Source: Nitrospira sp. CG24D (lineage in GTDB: Bacteria > Nitrospirota > Nitrospiria > Nitrospirales > Nitrospiraceae). Taken from it: 64,000 nt of DNA. Positions 55,741 through 64,000 of this stretch are shown here, in pieces. The translations under genes were made by a program, and so were the position numbers. Where the stretch lies: positions 117,780 through 181,779 of the forward strand of contig NEWQ02000003.1 of NCBI GenBank assembly GCA_002869855.2, read 5' to 3'. Position 1 is the stretch's first letter; each line of letters opens with the position of its first letter. Under the pieces are notes generated by a model. It saw only the letters and a program-made list of their open reading frames with translations, did no database searches and was not told where the DNA came from.

Positions 55741-56211
55741 ATGCGTCTTGTGCAATCTCGAGCGTGCGCACTGATCATGGCGATACTGCTGCTGACAGCG
55801 TGCAGTGGTCCACAATCCTCACACCTTACAACGAGCTCGTCGATTGCCGGGTCGGTCACTCGCGATTCGGACGATCGTCGCGTGCTCGCCGGCGAATGGG
55901 ATTATGAAGAGCAGGCGGTGGTGCTGCTCACGCTCGATGAGTCAGGGAATGGGACGTACGGGTGGAAGAAGGGGCAGCTTCGAACCGTCGCTCTCAGTGG
56001 CTTGCATTGGGAGGGCACCTGGCTGCAGGAAGAGAATGATCGAGAAGGTAACTTTGTCGTGGAATTGAGTCCGGATCTTTCCGAGGGCGATGGCCGATGG
56101 TGGTATACGCGCATCGGCGATGATCGAGCCCCGACGGCGAAAGGGGGGACCTTCCACCTCTCGCGGAAGACTTCCGGTTTAGCTGCCAGCGATACGCCTC
56201 CCGCTCCTTAA
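55741..56211 (+). CDS. Small lipoprotein of unknown function
   Basis: A 156-residue protein with lipoprotein signal MRLVQSRACALIMAILLLTAC, cysteine at residue 21. The mature part has a beta domain around GNGTYGWKKGQLRTVALS and WEGTWLQEENDREGNF, like small periplasmic sensor or lipocalin-type strands. No domain is certain. Its end overlaps the convergent dehydrogenase gene by 4 bp. Confidence 0.75.
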   Translation: MRLVQSRACALIMAILLLTACSGPQSSHLTTSSSIAGSVTRDSDDRRVLAGEWDYEEQAVVLLTLDESGNGTYGWKKGQLRTVALSGLHWEGTWLQEENDREGNFVVELSPDLSEGDGRWWYTRIGDDRAPTAKGGTFHLSRKTSGLAASDTPPAP

Positions 56212-57071
56212 TCTCTCGGACTAATCGATTCAAACAGTGCCGAATAGTCCTCATCCCGGTGTCCCTCCTGGATGGCTTGCTCGAGGAGGGCGCGCACGCC
56301 TGCGAGGCCGGCTACGTTCAGTCCCTGATGCCGCGCCTCCTCGGCAAACAGGTTCACGTCTTTGAGCAGATGGCTGGTTGGAAAGTTCGGCTTGTCGTAC
56401 TGGCGCGTCAGCAGTCTGGGAAGCTTTTTCTCGAAGGCCGGCGCAAACAGCGCGCTTGATTTGAGAATGGCCATGAACTGGTCGACGGAAATGCCGGCCC
56501 GTTGAATGAGACTCAGGCTTAAGGCAAAGGCAGAGAGTTCAGCGGCGATCAAATGATTCAGCGCCAGTTTGAGGGCTGCGGCCTGTCCGACGGGCCCGAT
56601 GAGGGATGGTGCCGGCGTTAAGGACGAGAACACCGGATCCCAGCGATGGAGCTGGTCCACCGTGCCCCCGCCCATCACGATTAAGGTGCCGGCCTTGGCT
56701 TCGGCGAGGCTGCCGAGGACAGGCGCTTCGAAATAGTCTCCTCCGCCATTGGACACCGAGCGTTGGAATGCACGGCTTTCCTCGGAGCTGATGGTACCCA
56801 TTTGAATAATGGTTCGATCGCGGAGGTCAACCGGCGAGACGGGCGGGAACAGCACAGAACGAATCGCGGCCGCATCGGTCAAGAAGAGCAGCGTGCAGTC
56901 GGTGGATGCCACCGCGTCAGCAGCTGTCGCGGCCACCGTGATGCCGTGCGCGCGGAGGGGATCGGTCTTGGAAACTGTGCGATTGTAGACCGTGACGGCA
57001 TGCCCCGATTCGTGCAGCCGCTCTGCAACGGCTCGTCCGAGTAAGCCAATCCCTACAATTGCTACGCGCAT
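56208..57071 (-). CDS. NAD(P)-dependent beta-hydroxyacid dehydrogenase
   Basis: A 287-residue protein of the 3-hydroxyisobutyrate/glyoxylate-reductase family. The nucleotide motif is VGIGLLGRAVAERL at the N-terminus, the substrate-binding loop is FEAPVLGSLAEAKAG, and the catalytic lysine is in LKLALNHLIAAE. Family enzymes reduce succinic semialdehyde, glyoxylate or similar acids. The true substrate is unknown. Confidence 0.87.
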   Translation of the reverse strand: MRVAIVGIGLLGRAVAERLHESGHAVTVYNRTVSKTDPLRAHGITVAATAADAVASTDCTLLFLTDAAAIRSVLFPPVSPVDLRDRTIIQMGTISSEESRAFQRSVSNGGGDYFEAPVLGSLAEAKAGTLIVMGGGTVDQLHRWDPVFSSLTPAPSLIGPVGQAAALKLALNHLIAAELSAFALSLSLIQRAGISVDQFMAILKSSALFAPAFEKKLPRLLTRQYDKPNFPTSHLLKDVNLFAEEARHQGLNVAGLAGVRALLEQAIQEGHRDEDYSALFESISPRD

Positions 57072-57092
57072 GAGGCCGTCGTCTTTCCTCTG

Positions 57093-57887
57093 TCAGGGGG
57101 CTGATCTCGGGAGTCGTCGTACCTGTGATGTGAGGTGATCGGGAAATCCCTGAACGGTTGCGATGAATCCCCCAAAACGGGGAAGCGGTTGATTGTATCG
57201 GAGTAGCTGTCCCGCGCCATCGTGCGCTGATCCGCCGGCTTCTTCGAGCAGGAGCGTTCCGGCTGCCACATCCCACTCATTTTCCGGCTCGAAGGTGATG
57301 ACGCCGTGAATCGTCCCACGGGCCGCCAGCGCCAACGCCCAGGCGATGGAGCGCATCGGGCGACTCGTCATCTGCGGCTCGATCGATCTGAATCGTCCGA
57401 CATGGAGTTCCCACGGACTGAGCGCGATCGTCGGCAGTTGGTCGGCCTCCGACTCGTGGCGTGGCACCGGTGCGCCATTCAGATGGAGGCCCTGACCGCG
57501 GATCGCGGTATAGAGCTCGTTAGTCGACGGATTAAAGATCGCCGCCAGCACCGGCTGTGTGCCTTCAAGCAGCGCCACGGAGATGCAATATTCCGGTTCG
57601 TGCCGGATGAAGGCTTTGGTCCCGTCGATGGGATCGATGACCCAGACGCGTGGTTTGGTCAGCCGGGCCTCGGTATCGGGGGTTTCTTCAGACAGCCATC
57701 CATCGTGTGGAAAGTGTCCGAGCAGACGATCCATGAGGATGTCATTGACGGCATGGTCGGCCGAGGTGACCGGAGAATCGTCCGGTTTGGTGTAGATCTG
57801 AAATCCCTCTGTGGCAAGCCGCAAGGCTTCGGCGCCGGCTTCGCGTATCGCGGTGGTGAGGACTCGATATTCCTGTTCCCAAGACAT
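57093..57887 (-). CDS. Inositol-monophosphatase/CysQ-family phosphatase
   Basis: A 264-residue protein with the metal-binding signature DPIDGTKAFIRH and the second element ENEWDVAAGTLLLEEAGG. The family hydrolyses inositol phosphates, PAP/PAPS (CysQ) or fructose bisphosphate. The ATG at 57887 is the best start; the longer frame upstream overlaps the divergent corA gene. Confidence 0.87.
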   Translation of the reverse strand: MSWEQEYRVLTTAIREAGAEALRLATEGFQIYTKPDDSPVTSADHAVNDILMDRLLGHFPHDGWLSEETPDTEARLTKPRVWVIDPIDGTKAFIRHEPEYCISVALLEGTQPVLAAIFNPSTNELYTAIRGQGLHLNGAPVPRHESEADQLPTIALSPWELHVGRFRSIEPQMTSRPMRSIAWALALAARGTIHGVITFEPENEWDVAAGTLLLEEAGGSAHDGAGQLLRYNQPLPRFGGFIATVQGFPDHLTSQVRRLPRSAP

Positions 57888-57978
57888 AGCGCAGAGTAGC
57901 AAGGTCGCGCCGAGATTGAAAGCCGGCTCTTTCGATCGCTTGACCTCCCGAGAGAATCTGCGTACAAGCAGGGCATCT

Positions 57979-59034
57979 ATGAAACTCGTCCAAAAGCGCT
58001 CGAAGAAAACCGGGTTGCCGCCGGGGACGCTGGTCCACATCGGTGAGAAAAAAGCCGACACGGTGACCATGACGGTCTTCGATTATGCCGGCGCGCGTTG
58101 CGATGAGCGGACCGTGACCAATCCGGAAGAGTTACAGCCTCCCGCCGATGAGTCCGTCACCTGGGTGGATATCGGCGGGGTTCACAAGCTCGACCTGCTG
58201 GAAGTCTTCGGAAAACAATTCTCGCTTCACCCCCTGCTGCTTGAGGATATTGCCAATACCGATCAACGTCCGAAGCTCGATGACTACGAGTCCTACCTGT
58301 TTCTGGTCATGAAGGTTCTGTCGGTCACGGAGAAGCAGGATTTGCTGGTCGAGCAGGTGAGTTTCGTCCTCGGGCGGAACTTCGTCCTCTCGTTTCAGGA
58401 GAATGGCACCGACGTCTTTAAGCCGGTACGGGAGCGATTGCGCGGCGGCAAGGGGCGTCTGCGGCAGAGCGGCGCTGATTATCTGCTGTATGCGCTGGTA
58501 GACGCGATCGTGGACCAATACTTTCTGGTCCTCGAATCACTGGGCGAGAAGATCGAGCTTCTACAAGAGAAGGTCGTCGCCGATCCGAAGCCGGATACGC
58601 TCAGGGAAGTCCATGCGCTCAAACGCCAGCTGCTGTTCCTCCGTCGGGCGGTGTGGCCCCTTCGTGAAGCCACGAACAGCTTCTCCCGTTCCGATTGTCC
58701 CTTCCTGCATGAACCGACCAAAGTGTTCTTCAGGGATGTGTACGATCACGTCGTGCAGATCGTCGATACCATCGAAACACTACGCGAAATGGTGTCAGCC
58801 AGCCTCGATATTTACTTGTCCAGCGTCAGCTACCGCCTCAATGCGGTGATGCGAGTCTTGACGGTCATCACGACGATTTTCATGCCGTTGAGCTTTATCG
58901 CGAGCATTTACGGCATGAACTTCGAACACATGCCGGAGCTGAAATCGGAGTGGGGTTACCCGGCGGTGTTGGGAGCGATGGGGCTGATTGCCGTGGGGAT
59001 GCTCACGGCCTTCAGGCACCGGCGCTGGCTCTAG
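57979..59034 (+). CDS. corA: CorA-type magnesium/cobalt transporter
   Basis: A 351-residue CorA. The pore motif GMN is at about residues 312-314, followed by EHMPEL, and two C-terminal membrane helices end in FRHRRWL. The long N-terminal alpha/beta and helical part forms the cytoplasmic funnel. Divergent from the phosphatase gene. Confidence 0.95.
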   Translation: MKLVQKRSKKTGLPPGTLVHIGEKKADTVTMTVFDYAGARCDERTVTNPEELQPPADESVTWVDIGGVHKLDLLEVFGKQFSLHPLLLEDIANTDQRPKLDDYESYLFLVMKVLSVTEKQDLLVEQVSFVLGRNFVLSFQENGTDVFKPVRERLRGGKGRLRQSGADYLLYALVDAIVDQYFLVLESLGEKIELLQEKVVADPKPDTLREVHALKRQLLFLRRAVWPLREATNSFSRSDCPFLHEPTKVFFRDVYDHVVQIVDTIETLREMVSASLDIYLSSVSYRLNAVMRVLTVITTIFMPLSFIASIYGMNFEHMPELKSEWGYPAVLGAMGLIAVGMLTAFRHRRWL

Positions 59035-59049
59035 CAGCGCTGCTTCCGT

Positions 59050-59406
59050 CTATTCCTGGATCTCCACCCGATCCACAAAGTAGTCGGTTTCCCCGAAGCA
59101 GGTCGTGGGGAGGTAGCGGTATTCCTTATAGTGGAGGATCACGCGCTTGCCCAGCACTTTATTGAGCTCGGCGGCGACCCGTTCCTCTCGGACGGTGAAG
59201 CTCCAGAGCACCGGGGCGACACCGGGCACGGTGGTCATGGCCAGCTCACCTTCGTAGGTCTTGCAGACCCATCCCTTTTGAGAAAATTTTTGAATATACC
59301 CCGCTCGGCTCCCCTCTGAGTAACTCAGGTTGAAGGCGATGAGGAGATAGGCTGCGCCTAGAAAGAGAAGTATGGTCAGCAGAAATCTGGGGCGCAGGAA
59401 TTTCAT
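59050..59406 (-). CDS. Membrane-anchored hypothetical protein
   Basis: A 118-residue protein with an N-terminal membrane segment LLTILLFLGAAYLLIAF and a periplasmic domain with two cysteines (WVCKTYEGEL, TTCFGETDYF), probably a disulfide. No known family name was recognised. It follows the leuD gene by 16 bp on the same strand. Confidence 0.75.
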   Translation of the reverse strand: MKFLRPRFLLTILLFLGAAYLLIAFNLSYSEGSRAGYIQKFSQKGWVCKTYEGELAMTTVPGVAPVLWSFTVREERVAAELNKVLGKRVILHYKEYRYLPTTCFGETDYFVDRVEIQE

Positions 59407-59422
59407 GGGATAGGTCCTCAGT

Positions 59423-60046
59423 TCATGACGGAATATCAGTGAATAGCCATGGAGCCTCGGCTTGCCGTTTCTGTTCGTAGGCGGAAATGGCGGACTCGTG
59501 TTGCAGCGTCAAGCCGATCGAGTCGAGTCCCCGATACAAACAATCTTTGCGGAACGGATCAAGCGTGAATGTGCAGATCTTGCCGCTTGGCGTGGTGACG
59601 GTTTGCTTGCCGAGATCCACCGTCAGCTGATAGCCCGGCGTGGCCAGCACCTCGTGCATCATCGCCAGGACCTCGTCGGCCGTGAGGACTACGGGCAGGA
59701 TGCCGTTCTGAAAACAATTATTGTAGAAAATGTCGGCAAAGCTCGGTGCGACCACGCAGCGGAATCCCTGATCGAGCAGAGCCCATGGGGCATGTTCACG
59801 GGACGAGCCGCAGCCGAAGTTATCGCGGGTCAAGAGGATCGTGGCGCCTTGGTAGCGTGCTTGGTTCAGGAAGAACTGTGGATCCGGCGACCCGTCTTTC
59901 TGTTTCTTCCAGTCGAAGAACAATCCCTCGCGCAGTCCTGTGCGCTTGATCGTCTTCAAGTACTGCTTCGGAATGATCTGGTCCGTATCGACGTTGACCC
60001 GGTCCAAGGGGGCGACTAAGCCGGTGAGCGTAGTAAATGCTTGCAT
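59423..60046 (-). CDS. leuD: 3-isopropylmalate dehydratase small subunit
   Basis: A 207-residue LeuD. The segment [15 protein letters not shown] and the swivelling-domain start [20 protein letters not shown] are diagnostic. It joins LeuC to isomerise 2- to 3-isopropylmalate in leucine biosynthesis. It begins eight bp after the leuC stop. Confidence 0.95.
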   Translation of the reverse strand: MQAFTTLTGLVAPLDRVNVDTDQIIPKQYLKTIKRTGLREGLFFDWKKQKDGSPDPQFFLNQARYQGATILLTRDNFGCGSSREHAPWALLDQGFRCVVAPSFADIFYNNCFQNGILPVVLTADEVLAMMHEVLATPGYQLTVDLGKQTVTTPSGKICTFTLDPFRKDCLYRGLDSIGLTLQHESAISAYEQKRQAEAPWLFTDIPS

Positions 60047-60054
60047 GGCGTTTT

Positions 60055-61458
60055 CTAACTCCAATGACGAATATCGATAAAGTGTCCCTCGACGGCCGCC
60101 GCGACCGCCATGGCTGGGGATACCAGATGCGTGCGTCCGCCCGCTCCCTGTCGCCCTTCGAAATTTCGATTGCTGGTCGAGGCGCACCGCTCGCCCGGTT
60201 TCAGCACATCGGCGTTCATCGCGAGACACATACTGCAGCCAGCCTCCCGCCACTCAAATCCGGCTTCTCGGAAAATCTTGTCGAGGCCTTCTTGTTCGGC
60301 CTGTTGTTTGACGAGACCGGAACCAGGGACCACCATCGCATGCACGGTCTTGGCAACGTGTTTGCCTTTGGCCAGCGAAGCGGCGAGACGCAAGTCTTCA
60401 ATGCGTGAATTCGTGCAGGACCCGATAAATACCGTGTCGATCCTGATGTCCGCGATCGGCATGTTGGCGGCGAGTCCCATGTATTCCAGCGCGCGTTCGG
60501 TGGCTTTCCGGGTATTGTCGTCGGTCATCGTGGCCGGGTCCGGAACCCGTTGATCCACTCCGAGCACCATGCCGGGACTGGTTCCCCAGCTGACTTGTGG
60601 GGCGATGTCTTCGGCACGCATGACCAGCGTGGCGTCGTACTTCGCATCGGAATCCGTCTTCAATTGTTTCCATGCCCGCACGGCCTGCTCAAACAGCGCG
60701 TCCTTCGGAGCCAGCGGACGTCCCTTAATATAGGCGACGGTTTTTTCATCGGGAGCGACCATGCCCGCGCGGGCGCCGCCCTCGATCGACATGTTGCACA
60801 GGGTCATACGGCCTTCCATGCTCAAGGCGCGAATGGCCGATCCCGTATATTCGATGACATACCCGGTTCCACCGGCCGTGCCGATCTTGCCGATGATGGC
60901 GAGAATGATGTCCTTGGCAGAGCAGCGATCTGAGAGAACTCCGTCGACGCGGATCTCCATCGTCTTGGGCCGCTTCTGCACCAGGCATTGTGTTGCCAGC
61001 ACATGCTCGACTTCGCTGGTGCCGATGCCGAAGGCCAGTGCGCCGAACGCGCCGTGTGTGGAGGTGTGCGAATCGCCGCAGACGATCGTCGTGCCGGGGA
61101 GCGTAAATCCTTGTTCCGGGCCGATGACGTGGACGACCCCCTGACGGATATCGTTCATACCGAACAGCGTAATACTGAAGTCCCGGCAGTTGTCTTCAAG
61201 TGTCTGGATTTGTTTGGCGCTGATGGCGTCGGCAATACCGAGACGGCGGTCCGTCGTCGGGACATTGTGGTCCGGGACCGCGAGCGTCGCGGCCGGGCGG
61301 CGCGGACGGCGCCCGGCCAGTTTTAGACCTTCGAAGGCCTGCGGCGAGGTGACCTCATGGACCAGTTGCCGATCGATGTACAACAGGGTGGTCCCGTCCG
61401 GTTCCTCCCGCACGAGATGTGTATCCCAGATCTTGTCGAATAATGTCTTGCCTGCCAT
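60055..61458 (-). CDS. leuC: 3-isopropylmalate dehydratase large subunit
   Basis: A 467-residue LeuC of the aconitase family. The iron-sulfur ligands are the cysteine in [14 protein letters not shown] and the pair in [28 protein letters not shown] is the typical active-site strip. GAGGAG upstream of ATG 61458. Forms an operon with leuD. Confidence 0.96.
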   Translation of the reverse strand: MAGKTLFDKIWDTHLVREEPDGTTLLYIDRQLVHEVTSPQAFEGLKLAGRRPRRPAATLAVPDHNVPTTDRRLGIADAISAKQIQTLEDNCRDFSITLFGMNDIRQGVVHVIGPEQGFTLPGTTIVCGDSHTSTHGAFGALAFGIGTSEVEHVLATQCLVQKRPKTMEIRVDGVLSDRCSAKDIILAIIGKIGTAGGTGYVIEYTGSAIRALSMEGRMTLCNMSIEGGARAGMVAPDEKTVAYIKGRPLAPKDALFEQAVRAWKQLKTDSDAKYDATLVMRAEDIAPQVSWGTSPGMVLGVDQRVPDPATMTDDNTRKATERALEYMGLAANMPIADIRIDTVFIGSCTNSRIEDLRLAASLAKGKHVAKTVHAMVVPGSGLVKQQAEQEGLDKIFREAGFEWREAGCSMCLAMNADVLKPGERCASTSNRNFEGRQGAGGRTHLVSPAMAVAAAVEGHFIDIRHWS

Positions 61459-61593
61459 GACGTGCTCCTCACTAACCAGCATCAGTAGAGTGGAAAGGAG
61501 GAACATTATACATAGGGCCCCGGCTGCTTGCCAGGGAGAGCTCAGGATGACGTCGGTGGGCTTCAGATTTTTTCCGTGCTACCGATAGGGCAT

Positions 61594-61809
61594 ATGATGG
61601 ATGACAATATGCTTGACCCTGAACGCCTCTCCATTCCCCGCTGGACCATTGCCCGGGATACCCGCTCGCTGGGCTGTGTATTCTGCCACTCGATCATCGT
61701 GCGCGTGACAACCGACACCCGGCAGGTGGCCTTCTGTAGTTGCCGGCTCGTCGAATACCGCCTGCTCCCTAAACCGACCTCCCGCAAGACCAATTCCGCC
61801 AAGCCCTGA
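61594..61809 (+). CDS. Small cysteine-rich protein
   Basis: A 71-residue protein with CVFC and CSC cysteines (GCVFCHSI, FCSCRLV) that could bind zinc or iron. An ATGATG start follows an AGGG site. Function unknown. Confidence 0.55.
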   Translation: MMDDNMLDPERLSIPRWTIARDTRSLGCVFCHSIIVRVTTDTRQVAFCSCRLVEYRLLPKPTSRKTNSAKP

Positions 61810-61853
61810 TTCCCTCGCTTGTCTTACATTTTCAGACGTGATAGCAGCATGGC

Positions 61854-62324
61854 ATGTTGCCCGATGACGTACGCCACCGGTTTATGGTCACGTGGTCACA
61901 GCTTCTCCTGGATAGCTTTCGGCACTGGACCGGGCGGGACTTGCTGATCCGAACCGGCACACCAGACGCGCAGGCGCAAGCGCTTTTCGCCGCGCCCTTC
62001 GTGGTGGTGTCGCACGGCGCAGAGGCCGATCCCCTCTTGAACTATGGCAACCAGCAGGCCCTCGACCTGTGGGAGCTGTCGTGGGCACAATTGACGAGTA
62101 CGCCCTCTCGTCTTACCGCGGAGCCTATGAACCGAGATGAGCGTGCCCGCATGTTGGCGGTGGCTGAGAAGCAGGGATATTATTCCGGCTATCGGGGAAT
62201 CAGAATCTCTTCCACTGGTAAGCGGTTTCTGGTCGAAGATGCCACCGTATGGAATGTCGTCGATGGCCAGGGTATTCGAGTGGGCCAGGCCGCTACATTC
62301 GCCCGTTGGACTATGGTGAAATAG
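61854..62324 (+). CDS. MEKHLA-domain protein
   Basis: A 156-residue protein with the MEKHLA fold, a PAS-like sensory domain: FVVVSHGAEADPLLNYGNQQ, then ALDLWELSWAQL and GIRISSTGKRFLVEDATVWN. PAS-type domains bind small ligands. It is a stand-alone copy, so its partner is unknown. Confidence 0.85.
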   Translation: MLPDDVRHRFMVTWSQLLLDSFRHWTGRDLLIRTGTPDAQAQALFAAPFVVVSHGAEADPLLNYGNQQALDLWELSWAQLTSTPSRLTAEPMNRDERARMLAVAEKQGYYSGYRGIRISSTGKRFLVEDATVWNVVDGQGIRVGQAATFARWTMVK

Positions 62325-62405
62325 CGTTGATTCGCTGGATCGATTCCCGGGAATCGCGCAGGCGGTTACGCGATGTGCTTGGTGTGACAGGGACGGAGCG
62401 AGCGG

Positions 62406-63020
62406 CTAGGTCCAGAGCTCTATAGGGCCGTGGTTGGCGAGACCCCGGAGCAAGTCCTGTTTGGAGATAATGCCGATTGGCTGTCGATTGGCATCGAGAA
62501 TCGGCAATGCCCCGACCCGTTCGTCCATCATGACCCGGGCGACTTCCCGAATGTCGGTCGTGGGTGACGCTGAAAGCACGCGAGGGCTCATGATCTCTGC
62601 CAACCGTCGATGGGCAGCGGTGCTCTGAATTCCGGCAATGACGAGATCGGGGGCGTGGCGGATCAGATCCCGGTCCGAGACCATTCCAACCAGCGTGCCG
62701 TGAACTGAGGAAATCGGCAGATGGCGGAATGCTCGGCGCGTCATCAAGTTCCACGCTTCGACAAGGGTGGCGTCGGATGGCAAGGTGACGACCGGGGTCG
62801 TCATCAAATCTCTGGCCAGGATGGCCGGCTTTGGTGGCCGCGTCTGCTTGGTCTGTTCTTGGTAAGCCTGGTGTGCCGCCAACTTCGTTCGGTCCCCGGC
62901 CGGGTGACGGGGATCCTGGCCTGCCTGGCTATCGACGGCGTCGACTAATGCCGCTCGAGGCGTCACCGGTCTGACCGGATAGGTTTCGGCAACTCCAGTG
63001 ATGGCTTGGACCACTGCCAT
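62406..63020 (-). CDS. Twin CBS-domain protein
   Basis: A 204-residue protein with two CBS domains: ARDLMTTPVVTLPSDATLVE and MSPRVLSASPTTDIREVARV. CBS pairs bind adenosine nucleotides and regulate partner proteins. The first 70 residues are a low-complexity linker. Confidence 0.9.
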   Translation of the reverse strand: MAVVQAITGVAETYPVRPVTPRAALVDAVDSQAGQDPRHPAGDRTKLAAHQAYQEQTKQTRPPKPAILARDLMTTPVVTLPSDATLVEAWNLMTRRAFRHLPISSVHGTLVGMVSDRDLIRHAPDLVIAGIQSTAAHRRLAEIMSPRVLSASPTTDIREVARVMMDERVGALPILDANRQPIGIISKQDLLRGLANHGPIELWT

Positions 63021-63122
63021 GAAAGTCTCTCCTCGCCCGTAGTATCGGTGGACTGCGGGAAATACTTAAGCTGAGGAAGCTAAATAGTTGAGGAAAGTGA
63101 GGATAGGAGCTGAACTAGGATG

Positions 63123-63353
63123 TTAGGCCTTGGGTGAAATGGGGCATTCCGCCACGAATTGGAAACGGGGTTGCGGCCGACCCTCGACCACCACGGTCTC
63201 AAGAAACATGACAAGCGGCCTCACCCAGAGCCCCCTTTCGCCATAGAGTGCGCGGTAGACGACGACCTCCTCCTCCGTTTCGGAGTGTTTCGCCACACCG
63301 ACGACTTCGTAGTCGTTCCCCTTGTAGTGTCGATAGCGGCCTGGCTGGAGCAT
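63123..63353 (-). CDS. DUF1653 protein
   Basis: A 76-residue DUF1653 protein (GRYRHYKGNDYEVVGVAKHS, then VVVYRALYGERGLWVRP). ATG 63353 follows GAAAGGA by six bases. The domain is small, beta-rich and of unknown role. Confidence 0.9.
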   Translation of the reverse strand: MLQPGRYRHYKGNDYEVVGVAKHSETEEEVVVYRALYGERGLWVRPLVMFLETVVVEGRPQPRFQFVAECPISPKA

Positions 63354-63392
63354 GGTGTATCCTTTCTTCCCTCGACTATAAATGGAAGGTGT

Positions 63393-64000
63393 ATGACAAC
63401 TCAACGGACACATGACGTGGTGGTGATCGGCGGCGGCTCAGCCGGCTATGCGGCGGCACGGACCGCCCGTGAGGCGGGAGCGGACGTGGCGATCGTTGAT
63501 CAGGGCCCGCTAGGCGGGCTCTGTATTCTGCGAGGCTGCATGCCGACGAAGGCCATCTTGCGATCGGCTGAGATTGCCGCGGTGATGCGTCGAGCTCCTG
63601 AATTCGGCCTGTCGCCGGTCGAGGTCCGCGCCAGCCTCCCGGCAATTGTCGATCGAAAGAATCGCTTGGTCCGGGAGTTCGCCGAGTACCGGATTCAACA
63701 ATTGCGCGATCCGGCCTTTACGCTCTACGAAGCGCCGGCGACCTTTCTTTCCCCCTATCGGTTGCAGGTCGGTTCGACTTGCCTGGCTGCGAAATCCTTC
63801 ATCATTGCCACCGGCTCGGTTCCGCGCGAGGTGGCGATTCCGGGTCTGGCGGAGGCGGGCTGTGTCACCAGCGACAGTCTGCTGGATCGGCGGGAGCAAC
63901 CGGAATCGCTCATCGTGTTGGGGGCCGGACCGGTCGGATTGGAGTTTGGCCAGTTCTTCGCGCGGATCGGCACGCAGGTCACCCTCGTGCAGCGGGCGCC
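63393..64000 (+). CDS. Flavin disulfide reductase, mercuric-reductase-like (partial)
   Basis: The first 202 codons of a class I pyridine nucleotide-disulfide oxidoreductase, cut by the window edge. The FAD motif VVVIGGGSAGYAAA and the redox pair in GGLCILRGCMPTKA (C-x4-C) are present, then ATGSVPREV and the start of the NAD motif VLGAGPVGLEF. It might be lipoamide dehydrogenase-, mercuric reductase- or SidA-like; the missing C-terminus would decide. Confidence 0.9.
   Translation, partial: MTTQRTHDVVVIGGGSAGYAAARTAREAGADVAIVDQGPLGGLCILRGCMPTKAILRSAEIAAVMRRAPEFGLSPVEVRASLPAIVDRKNRLVREFAEYRIQQLRDPAFTLYEAPATFLSPYRLQVGSTCLAAKSFIIATGSVPREVAIPGLAEAGCVTSDSLLDRREQPESLIVLGAGPVGLEFGQFFARIGTQVTLVQRA

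Overview
The window looks like chromosomal DNA from a chemolithoautotrophic, Nitrospira-like bacterium (phylum Nitrospirota). This is an inference from the gene set, the roughly 60 percent GC composition and my recognition of the protein families; no search was run. The most lineage-suggestive features are a large bicarbonate/CO2-uptake (DAB/Mps) cluster with duplicated NuoL-like subunits, a double-length ThyX, DsrE/F/H-like proteins beside the origin, tandem TraT-like proteins, and a Gram-negative envelope full of lipoproteins. Sixty-odd genes are packed closely, often with ATGA or TAATG overlaps.

Left part (1-13.5 kb). A minus-strand operon encodes DoxX, an NmrA-like NAD(P)-binding protein and a pirin-like protein, driven by a near-consensus promoter with a perfect 8-bp inverted repeat in its spacer. 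Next come smpB and a divergent DciA-like (DUF721) gene. The replication block is dnaA-dnaN-gyrB-gyrA, all on the minus strand and without recF. A probable oriC (10.85-11.19 kb) lies upstream of dnaA, with DnaA boxes and a DnaA-trio-like track. Beyond it are three DsrE/F/H-like genes and hisS.

Middle part (13.5-32.7 kb). The double ThyX-like protein and a TPR protein precede an accessory strip (16.2-20.1 kb). The strip holds a RusA-like protein, decayed alpha/beta-hydrolase pieces in duplicate, a small lipoprotein, a VapBC-type toxin-antitoxin pair with its own promoter and palindromic operator, a truncated HigA-like gene, and two copies of a 123-bp interspersed repeat around a PII-like gene. 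The inorganic-carbon cluster follows (PII-like, giant DabA, degenerate antiporter-like subunit, two DabB/NuoL-like subunits, divergent MpsC/DUF2294). After it come selO and a PQQ-type sugar dehydrogenase lipoprotein, flanked by a duplicated selO tail and a third repeat copy.

Right part (32.7-64 kb). This is mostly ordinary chromosome: a 1079-residue membrane protein of unknown function, esterases, the ABC-F factor EttA, a patatin-like lipoprotein, an RmlD-like reductase, a DUF1295 protein, PilZ proteins, an HTH-Zn-ribbon regulator, two TraT-like proteins, TldD/TldE, TPR and LOG-family proteins, an exported MsrA, a lytic transglycosylase, an aminotransferase, a beta-hydroxyacid dehydrogenase, an inositol-phosphatase-family protein, CorA, leuC-leuD, MEKHLA, CBS and DUF1653 proteins, and the start of a flavin disulfide reductase.

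The points most worth a second look are the expanded DAB/Mps cluster, three separate duplications of gene tails (two flanking a cargo gene), the split-motif ThyX, the origin with its trio-like track, and the uncharacterised 1079-residue protein.
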